Shown here: positions 1-4,728 of the stretch, piece by piece | How the letters are laid out: every line of letters starts with the position of its first letter | How positions within the stretch are numbered: position 1 is the stretch's first letter | Source: Phycisphaerae bacterium | Lineage (GTDB): Bacteria; Planctomycetota; Phycisphaerae; Sedimentisphaerales; Anaerobacaceae | Direction: 5' to 3' | Assembly (NCBI GenBank): GCA_030667885.1 | Contig: DAOUVA010000201.1 | Location: 1-7,566 of the forward strand | Length of the DNA: 7,566 bases | Made by a program: the position numbers and the translations under genes | The notes under the pieces: generated by a model | Database searches by the model: none | What the model was told of the DNA's origin: nothing | The model's input: the letters and a program-made list of their open reading frames with translations, nothing else

Positions 1-574
1 CGCCGCCAACTCGGATTGATTCGGAGGCGGCAATATCGGCCAGGCTCATTATCGCGACCTCAGTTGTTCCTCCGCCGATATCAACAATCATTGAGGCGGT
101 AGGCTCGGAGATTGGCAGATTGGCGCCGATTCCAGCCGCCATCGGCTCATCGACCAGATAAACTTTGCGTGCCCCGGCACGTTCGGCGGTACCTATGACC
201 GCCTGCCGTTCGACATCGGTTATACCGCCCGGAACTGCGATTACCACTCGAGGTCTGCAAAGTCCGCCCCTGCCTTGCGCTTTCCTGATGAAATAGGTCA
301 GCATTGCCTCGGTAACTTCGAAGTCGCTGATTACACCGTCTTTGAGAGGCCGAATTGCACTAATCGAGCCGGGCGTTTTGCCTAACATATCGCGTGCAAG
401 CAGGCCCACGGCTTGACCGTTGTTCAGAACGATATTGGTCCCTTTGCGAACAGCAACTACCGATGGCTCATTGAGGACAATACCTTTGTCCCGGACACAT
501 ACCAGAGTATTGCATGTACCCAGGTCGATACCCATATCCATACTGAACATGCCTAATATTGAGTCCATTAGCAT
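1..574 (-). CDS. mreB: Rod shape-determining protein MreB, N-terminal part (runs off the left edge)
   Basis: Bacterial actin homologue that polymerises under the inner membrane and positions the wall-elongation machinery. The 191 visible codons read as MreB throughout. Phosphate-1 loop DLGTCNT lies at residues 17-23, the family block GIVLNEPSVVA at 31-41, IRPLKDGVISDFEVTE at 74-89, PGGITDVERQAV at 115-126, DEPMAAGIGA at 142-151, phosphate-2 loop DIGGGTTEVA at 165-174, and the fragment ends in RVGG, where MreB continues with D. The family is about 340 residues, so roughly 55% is present. The start at 574 is chosen because AAGGA (584-588) sits nine bases before it; a second ATG at 568 is too far from this site. 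One mild oddity is Cys21 where most MreBs have Ala. The nearest upstream gene, on the same strand, is the amidase-like gene 529 bp away. Identification is very secure. Confidence 0.97.
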   Translation of the reverse strand, partial: MLMDSILGMFSMDMGIDLGTCNTLVCVRDKGIVLNEPSVVAVRKGTNIVLNNGQAVGLLARDMLGKTPGSISAIRPLKDGVISDFEVTEAMLTYFIRKAQGRGGLCRPRVVIAVPGGITDVERQAVIGTAERAGARKVYLVDEPMAAGIGANLPISEPTASMIVDIGGGTTEVAIMSLADIAASESIRVGG

Positions 575-1103
575 TTCGATTCGTCCTTAAATTCTTTTAC
601 TTGTCGTGTGCCATCGCTTTATTTTGTATTCACATCTCGGTTGGCATTATCGGGATGAGAAATCCATATCACAATATTTCATTGCTCCCGGAAGCCGCAG
701 CAATGGGCATCCTGCCAGGATGCTAAATCATTCTGTTGTTCGGCTTTATAAAAATGGCACTTTACACGGATTCGTCTTTGTAATAGATAGCTGTGATGCA
801 GTTCGTATTGTGACGTTTGTATCGAAGAAACCGAATTTAACAGCTCTAAAACCAATTGATATGCCTACGCCAACAATCATAACTGCTATATAGACAATAG
901 GTTATGGCAGCTAAGTAATTTTTATGAAGTAAAGAATCTCTGTTATTAGTGATGCTCGTTTTTTTTAGTGTGGGCCAAATCCTTTGGCTTGCCCGAATGG
1001 CGACAGTAATTATAAGCCGGGCTGATTAAGTCCTATAAAAAACTGTAAAAGCTTAATCCGAAAGTTACGAGAGTATGAGCGGTGAGGTTCTCTTAGTATC
1101 CTG
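575..1103. other. Long intergenic region between the amidase-like gene and mreB
   Basis: This 529 bp gap has no convincing gene. On the minus strand, towards mreB, a perfect TATAAT lies at 1009-1014 without a good -35 box. A 6-bp inverted repeat (GCCAAA/TTTGGC, 3-base loop) is at 974-988, next to a run of eight T at about 959-966, but the run is on the wrong side to make a terminator for either strand. A pair of adjacent stem-loops at 681-723 is listed separately. A 44-codon minus-strand frame at 746-880 begins with a hydrophobic stretch but has no ribosome binding site, and a 95-codon plus-strand frame overlaps it. Neither resembles a known protein. Confidence 0.6.
681..723 (-). promoter_or_regulatory. 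Two adjacent stem-loops in the presumed mreB leader
   Basis: GCATCCTG/CAGGATGC form a near-perfect palindrome at 707-723 (one central base). Two bases away, ATTGCT/AGCAAT at 681-704 encloses an inner CGG-AAG-CCG stem. Read on the minus strand they lie about 110-150 bases before the mreB start. They could be a structured 5' leader, an operator, or a stabilising mRNA element. No U-run follows on either strand, so an intrinsic terminator is unlikely. Function is unknown. Confidence 0.35.
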
Positions 1104-1676
1104 CTATTGCCAGCTATCCGGATGTCTTATGGATTCGGGCAGAATGTTGAACTTTCTGCACAAGCCTTCGACAAGCTCATCTGTTCTTTTTATCTGAAAG
1201 TCAGTAGGAAAAGAGGTTTCGTTCTCGGCTATAACACAGATATAAATAGTCTGTTCGGTCAGTGTTTCGTAAAAAACATCTTCATCGTCCCGGCTTTGTC
1301 CGGGGATGATCGACGATTGTCTTTGCCACTTTTCGGTTGGTTGTATCAGGCCGTCTTTCCCGCCGTTACCATTGCAGATAATGAAATGATAGTTAACATC
1401 CTCGGGACTTTCAGCATTGCTTAATGAGGCCAACTGCTCAATATTGCCGGATTTGGTACCGCTGTACTCAATCTCGATTTGGCTCCAGCGCTTCGTGGAT
1501 TGGTCTGTTCGGGAAACAATGGATTTTTTCACAGAGCCAAGACGGTAATAGCGTGCGAGACTAAAAGCACTGGCTGACGGAGGATTATGGCCCAGGGCAT
1601 TGAGAATTATTGCGCCGAGTGTGATCGAAATCCCCAGAATCACAAGAACTTTTTTTTCCCTTGAGTGCGTTCTCAT
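1104..1676 (-). CDS. Membrane-anchored amidase_2/PGRP-like protein, probably catalytically dead
   Basis: A 190-residue protein with a charged start and one membrane segment or uncleaved signal anchor at about residues 10-28, so the rest should face the periplasm. From Trp64 onward the order of motifs matches zinc N-acetylmuramoyl-L-alanine amidases of the T7 lysozyme/AmpD/PGRP fold: IEIEYSGT at 67-74 in place of the usual I-V-I-H-H-S-x-T, NYHFIICNGNGGKDG at 95-109, KWQRQ at 116-120, IYICVIA at 144-150 in place of IGICLVG, and FNILPESIRHPD at 176-187 near the family's GHRD. The first zinc His is Glu70 and its neighbour is Tyr71. The protein stops before the usual C-P-G that carries the last ligand. 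It therefore probably binds muropeptide or a partner rather than cutting. No strong ribosome binding site precedes the start at 1676. It lies upstream of mreB on the same strand. The fold assignment is an inference from motif order. Confidence 0.72.
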   Translation of the reverse strand: MRTHSREKKVLVILGISITLGAIILNALGHNPPSASAFSLARYYRLGSVKKSIVSRTDQSTKRWSQIEIEYSGTKSGNIEQLASLSNAESPEDVNYHFIICNGNGGKDGLIQPTEKWQRQSSIIPGQSRDDEDVFYETLTEQTIYICVIAENETSFPTDFQIKRTDELVEGLCRKFNILPESIRHPDSWQ

Positions 1677-2041
1677 CAGCTAATCTCTGCTTCATTTACC
1701 TTTCCGGCAGTGATATTTTTCTTATATTCTTCACGAAATGGTGAATATTTTGGCTTCCTGTCTCCAATTCGGTACTTTGTTACTATCGGCCTTGCAGAAA
1801 AGCCCCTTTAGATAAGTTCTTTTTTATCAGTTAATACCTTAAGCACCTTTCAATATACGGGCTTTTTGACAGTAGCCGGTGCTGCCTTACGTCCTATATA
1901 TATCTACAGGATTTTTTTTAGAGGTTCCCTGATATTTTGCGCTTGTTCGCGGCTGTGAAATAATGTTTAATTACGGTCTAATTGTTGGAAAAACAATAAC
2001 GTATGTAAACAGAAAAGCTTGTTTTATTGAGGTGAACTGAG
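1677..2041. other. Divergent intergenic region upstream of the corrinoid gene
   Basis: This 365 bp gap separates genes pointing away from each other, so it should hold both promoters. A palindrome TTCAC-GAAATG-GTGAA at 1730-1745 lies about 55-70 bases before the amidase-like start and could be an operator. TTGACA at 1866-1871 has TATATA at 1895-1900, but the 23-base spacing is too long for a standard promoter. A small inverted repeat, ATTGTT/AACAAT, lies at 1981-1997 in the corrinoid leader. No gene is visible. Confidence 0.5.
1937..1966 (+). promoter_or_regulatory. Candidate sigma-70-type promoter for the corrinoid gene
   Basis: TTGCGC (1937-1942) and TAATGT (1961-1966) are 18 bases apart, about 75 bases before the start codon. 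Both boxes match the consensus only partly, so this is a guess from spacing and position. Confidence 0.25.
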
Positions 2042-2668
2042 ATGGCGGATTTGAAAGCATTAGCTGATGCAGTTATCAAAGGCGACCAAAGCGCAGCGGT
2101 GGAAATCACGAAAGCCGCTCTTGAAGAAGGCACACCGGCTAAAAGTGTGCTACATGATGGGCTAATTGCGGGTATGGACGTCATCGGCGGTCGTTTCAAG
2201 AAAAATGAGGTTTACATACCTGAGGTGCTTATTGCCGCCCGGGCAATGAAAATGGCGATGGAATTTCTCGAGCCCGAGCTTGTAAAGGCCGGCGTTAAAC
2301 CTATTGGAAAATGCCTGATAGGGACCGTCCAGGGCGATTTACACGATATCGGTAAAAATTTAGTGGCAATGATGCTCAAAGGCGCTGGCTTTGAGGTTAT
2401 TGACCTCGGAGTGGATGTCAAACCAGAAAAGTTTGTCGAAGAGATTAAAGCTCAGGGTGTCCAGGTGGTCGGTATGAGCGCACTTTTGACTACGACAATG
2501 CCTGGCATGGAAAAAGCCATTAAGGCAATAAAGGATGCCGGCGTTTCAGCCAAGATTATGATAGGCGGCGCACCGGTAACACAGGGCTATGCAGACAAAA
2601 TCGGCGCAGATGGCTACGCCGCCGACGCCGCCTCAGCGGTAGATATTGCCAAAGCTCTCGTCGCATAA
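2042..2668 (+). CDS. Corrinoid (cobalamin-binding) methyltransferase carrier protein, MtaC/MtbC/MttC-like
   Basis: A cytoplasmic 208-residue carrier that holds a corrinoid cofactor, accepts a methyl group from a substrate-specific methyltransferase and passes it to a second methyltransferase. Residues 1 to about 85 form the helical cap (B12-binding_2), with the typical I-x-G-M-D-x-I-G-x-R-F at 42-52 and Y-I-P-E at 58-61. The Rossmann B12 domain follows: D99-x-H101-x-x-G104 (DLHDIG), with His101 the lower cobalt ligand, then S146-x-L148 and Gly175-Gly176. The length is normal for the family. GAGGTG (2029-2034) gives a good ribosome binding site for the ATG at 2042. No methyltransferase, activating ATPase or trimethylamine/methanol gene is adjacent, so the substrate (methanol, methylamine, betaine, methoxyaromatic or other) cannot be told. 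The cobalamin-dependent carrier role is secure; the specific subfamily is not. Confidence 0.92.
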   Translation: MADLKALADAVIKGDQSAAVEITKAALEEGTPAKSVLHDGLIAGMDVIGGRFKKNEVYIPEVLIAARAMKMAMEFLEPELVKAGVKPIGKCLIGTVQGDLHDIGKNLVAMMLKGAGFEVIDLGVDVKPEKFVEEIKAQGVQVVGMSALLTTTMPGMEKAIKAIKDAGVSAKIMIGGAPVTQGYADKIGADGYAADAASAVDIAKALVA

Positions 2669-3059
2669 AAGAATAAGCACGATACAAAAGCACGGAACAT
2701 CTTAATATCCCATTCGTGGAATGGGAGAAAATCCCTCGCCTTCGAACCGAAGCCATACACTGATGTTCATGGTGTCACTTCAACATATATCTTTTGCTTT
2801 CAATACTATGTTTCTCATGAGTTCCTGCTTGTCTATCAAGAGGTCTAAAGATCCCAGTGCGTAACAAAGCCAAAAAGAATGGAGGCGATATTTTGATAGA
2901 ACGTTCATTCGGCCAGTGGCCGGCTTACGAGTTACAAAAATAGACATCGTAACAAGTGATAACCGAGCATCGACTTTTGTGGAATTTTGCAATAAATAGG
3001 CTACAGAAGCCGTCTTTACTTATGTAAAAACGCTTAAATATTAATGATGTGAGAATATT
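2669..3059. other. Intergenic region after the corrinoid gene
   Basis: This 391 bp gap is without a credible gene. Short reading frames on the minus strand (2780-2992, and 2925-3269 overlapping the next gene) have no ribosome binding site or recognisable motif. The left part holds two tandem hairpins, listed separately. TTTACT followed 18 bases later by TATTAA, just before 3060, resembles a promoter but would leave almost no leader. No sigma-factor gene is seen here, although one might be expected before the anti-sigma-like gene. Confidence 0.5.
2708..2752 (+). terminator. Tandem hairpins after the corrinoid gene, possible transcription end
   Basis: TCCCATTC-GTG-GAATGGGA (2708-2726) is a perfect 8-bp stem with a 3-base loop, starting 40 bases after the stop codon. 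CTTCG-AAC-CGAAG (2740-2752) is a second, 5-bp stem. No T-run follows either, so these may be 3'-end stabilisers or a weak or Rho-assisted terminator rather than a classical intrinsic one. Confidence 0.4.
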
Positions 3060-3584
3060 ATGAACAATCAAAATCGGGAAAATTTGAAAGAGCTGTTCGA
3101 GAAATTCCTGGATACCCAGCAAGCTCAAAAGTACGTTGAGGACGTTCAAAAGGCCGAAGAAATCCTCCGTGAACACCCCGCGCCCGAGCCTGATGATATG
3201 CTCATAGCCAATATAAAGGCTGAAATCGCCATGCGTCTGCCGGTCAGGAACACATACGTTTTTAAGCACATAGCTTATAAGGCACTCAGCATTGCAGCGG
3301 TAGTTATTTTCATCACGTCGATAGGTCTAAGATTATTCGATAATGGCGCCCTTGAATCCGGCCCAGTACAATATGCTTCGATAATACCCACAGCAATTTG
3401 GGAGAGCGATGATATTGCCGCCGACGATGCGGACCTGGTGATTTTCACTACTGAAATTGAACAGATTGAAGACGAGTTACTGGCCTTGCAGTTGGGCGAA
3501 GACGACAGCAACGAGGACAGTACCATAACAGAATTAGAGATGGAACTTATAGAAATTAATAATAGTGATTTCTGGAAGGGGTAA
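3060..3584 (+). CDS. Single-pass membrane protein resembling an anti-sigma factor
   Basis: A 174-residue protein of no firmly recognised family. The N-terminal 60 residues are helical and charged, with ELFEKFLDTQQAQKYVEDVQ (11-30) and REHPAPEPDDMLIANIKAEI (37-56). One membrane segment spans about 72-93. The outer part is strongly acidic, with WESDDIAADDADL at 114-126, a likely helix TEIEQIEDELLALQLGED at 131-148 and a conserved-looking end INNSDFWKG. Topology and the inside-helix/membrane/outside-acidic plan match anti-sigma regulators that sit next to ECF sigma genes in planctomycetes. There is no His-x3-Cys-x2-Cys zinc motif; in fact the protein has no cysteine. No sigma gene lies upstream within 390 bp. 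The start at 3060 has only a weak GAG-type ribosome binding site. It may be functionally linked to the exported protein encoded 333 bp downstream. The role is an inference from layout. Confidence 0.6.
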   Translation: MNNQNRENLKELFEKFLDTQQAQKYVEDVQKAEEILREHPAPEPDDMLIANIKAEIAMRLPVRNTYVFKHIAYKALSIAAVVIFITSIGLRLFDNGALESGPVQYASIIPTAIWESDDIAADDADLVIFTTEIEQIEDELLALQLGEDDSNEDSTITELEMELIEINNSDFWKG

Positions 3585-3782
3585 CAGCCTCAGTGTGTCA
3601 AAAGAGTAAGAAAAAGCGACTTTTAACGTAAGTGCTTGACTTTTTTAGTGTTTCTTGCGAAATGACATGTTGAACGTGCTGAATTTTTTTAAATGGAGAT
3701 GAAGTCTTTGTATTATTGGGTTTGTGGCAAGCAGGAGTGTTTCAGTGAAGTGTATATGGGAAATGTCGGTTTAATTTTGATT

Positions 3783-3811
3783 TTGGAATTATTTAAGATT
3801 TTCACTATAAA
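3783..3811 (+). promoter_or_regulatory. Candidate sigma-70-type promoter for the exported-protein gene
   Basis: TTGGAA (3783-3788, 4 of 6 consensus bases) and TATAAA (3806-3811, 5 of 6) are separated by the ideal 17 bases. Transcription would begin near 3818, giving a leader of about 100 bases. Confidence 0.4.
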
Positions 3812-3880
3812 GAGACGTATCCTTATGCATAGTATAGCAGTTGCCAGTCCAATCCTGCCCTTAGAGTAGGAGCTGGTGGA

Positions 3881-3896
3881 GGTTCAACGGTTCAAC
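3881..3896. repeat. Perfect 8-bp tandem repeat just before a T8 run
   Basis: GGTTCAAC occurs twice back to back (3881-3888 and 3889-3896) and is followed by TTTTTTTT (3897-3904) and then GGAGGT. It lies in the untranslated leader of the exported-protein gene and is a potential slippage site. Confidence 0.8.
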
Positions 3897-3917
3897 TTTT
3901 TTTTGGAGGTCAGTATT

Positions 3918-4424
3918 ATGAAAAAGTATCTAATTTCAACTGTCGCTGTTCTGATGGTCCTGGCAGTGGTCTTTACCGCATTTGGCCAGCAGGAAAGGAG
4001 ATCAGGAAGGAGATCCCGCATGAGCCAGGAGGACCGGCTCAATGCGATCAAAGCAATTGAAACCCAACTGGCGAAGCTCAAAGAAGCACCCCAGGTGCCA
4101 AGGCCTACAGGTGGATTTGCAGACATGTCCGAAGAAGAGAGAACCAAATTCATGGAGCAGATGAGGAAGGTTCGCCAGGAGCAACAGAAAGTATACCAGA
4201 CAATTTTAGCACAGGTTTACAAGCTTCAAGGTCGAAGGGCGCCCGAGGAAGAAGGCGTACAGTATGTGATAGCCAGCACCATCGATCTTAAGTCAATGCA
4301 GGAATCAGCGACAAAAGAGAAAGCTACAGAGACGGTCCAGCTTATCGATAGGCTGATTGCCAGAGCCAGTGGCCAACGGGGATCTAGAGGCGGACAAGGA
4401 TCTGGTCAAAGAGGTCAAAGATAG
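3918..4424 (+). CDS. Small exported helical protein with a Gly/Gln/Arg-rich tail
   Basis: A 168-residue protein with a classic signal peptide: MKK, a hydrophobic core at 4-20, and an A-F-G/Q cleavage site after residue 23, so it should be periplasmic or surface-exposed. The mature part begins with an Arg/Ser-rich stretch (27-34, RRSGRRSR), then charged helices (35-57 and 71-105, rich in E, K, Q), a middle segment GVQYVIASTIDLKSMQES at 113-130, a last helix 131-150, and a tail of G, Q, R, S (151-168) ending in GQRGQR. The helix-rich, Met/Gln-rich small form recalls Spy/CpxP-like periplasmic chaperones, but no LTxxQ motif is seen, so this is only a comparison. The start at 3918 is set by GGAGGT (3905-3910) and the signal peptide; an upstream in-frame GTG at 3876 would spoil the signal sequence. 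There are no cysteines. No family is confidently recognised. Confidence 0.8.
   Translation: MKKYLISTVAVLMVLAVVFTAFGQQERRSGRRSRMSQEDRLNAIKAIETQLAKLKEAPQVPRPTGGFADMSEEERTKFMEQMRKVRQEQQKVYQTILAQVYKLQGRRAPEEEGVQYVIASTIDLKSMQESATKEKATETVQLIDRLIARASGQRGSRGGQGSGQRGQR
4404..4421 (+). repeat. 9-bp in-frame tandem repeat at the 3' end of the exported-protein gene
   Basis: GGTCAAAGA occurs twice in tandem, encoding Gly-Gln-Arg twice directly before the TAG stop. Upstream, GGATCT also recurs (4379-4384 and 4398-4403), so the whole tail seems to have grown by short duplications. Confidence 0.85.
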
Positions 4425-4558
4425 CAGTAAGGGTAGCCGGGGACCGATGACGCCATGCAACTGTTAGAGAGGCAGCTTTGTGTTGAGTGGAAATCGCATG
4501 GCAAAGGTTCTTGACTGAAAGTGGACTAAATAGCAGCAGAAGCAGTAGCATATCAATA

Positions 4559-4587
4559 GACCTGCCCCTGTCTTAGAGGGGCAGGTC
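4559..4587 (+). terminator. Strong GC-rich hairpin, probable terminator
   Basis: GACCTGCCCCT / AGGGGCAGGTC form a perfect 11-bp stem around a 7-base loop (GTCTTAG). It lies 135 bases after the exported-protein stop and just before the kinase promoter candidate. Only a short T-tract (ACTTTG) follows, so it is not a textbook intrinsic terminator, but its position between two transcription units fits that role. It is symmetric and could act on either strand. Confidence 0.55.
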
Positions 4588-4605
4588 AACTTTGACATAA
4601 GAGGA

Positions 4606-4636
4606 TTGCTATATCTGCAAGAGTAGGTTTTATAAT
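4606..4636 (+). promoter_or_regulatory. Candidate promoter for the kinase gene
   Basis: A perfect TATAAT lies at 4631-4636, with TTGCTA at 4606-4611 as a -35 box at a 19-base spacing. A perfect TTGACA at 4592-4597 is too far away (33 bases). Transcription would start near 4643, about 86 bases before the chosen start codon and right after the hairpin. Confidence 0.4.
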
Positions 4637-4728
4637 TGTAGTGCGCAAAGTTTCTGTTCCCACGAGTTAACTGCTTCTTGCGTTTTCTGTACATGCAGTA
4701 CAAAAAACATTTGCTTTTTGAGATGCGA

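Larger units (their letters stand above)
3585..3917. other. Intergenic region and leader of the exported-protein gene
   Basis: This 333 bp AT-rich gap contains no gene. It holds a reasonable promoter (3783-3811), an 8-bp tandem duplication followed by eight T (3881-3904), and a strong GGAGGT at 3905-3910 seven bases before the next start. TTGACT near 3633 has no good -10 partner. No terminator for the preceding gene is evident, so read-through from it is possible. Confidence 0.5.

Noticed and set aside
746..880. A 44-codon minus-strand frame beginning with a hydrophobic stretch (MIVGVGISIGF), possibly a small membrane protein
   Set aside because: No ribosome binding site and no family match; too short to accept without conservation evidence, though it would be worth checking in relatives.
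606..893. A 95-codon plus-strand reading frame starting at GTG in the mreB upstream gap
   Set aside because: No ribosome binding site, no recognisable motif, and it runs through the stem-loops and antisense to the mreB leader; it looks like a chance frame.
1107..1424. A 105-codon plus-strand frame
   Set aside because: It lies entirely opposite the amidase-like gene, whose protein has family motifs; this is its shadow.
1866..1900. TTGACA/TATATA as a promoter for the corrinoid gene
   Set aside because: The boxes are 23 bases apart, too far for a standard sigma-70 promoter.
2707..2760. A tRNA-like segment, because GGTTCGAA appears on the minus strand next to hairpins
   Set aside because: The flanking bases do not form a T-stem, and no acceptor, D or anticodon arm can be drawn.
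2925..3269. A 114-codon minus-strand hydrophobic frame
   Set aside because: It overlaps the anti-sigma-like gene on the opposite strand, and its hydrophobic residues come from the reverse complement of that gene's acidic helices.
3876..3917. An upstream GTG start adding 14 residues to the exported protein
   Set aside because: It would put charged and mixed residues in front of a perfect signal peptide and ignore the strong GGAGGT placed seven bases before ATG 3918.
4678..4728. A TTG start (4678) or ATG 4693 for the kinase
   Set aside because: The added residues are unlike kinase N-termini and have no better ribosome binding site; ATG 4729 gives the usual polar start. ATG 4723 cannot be excluded.
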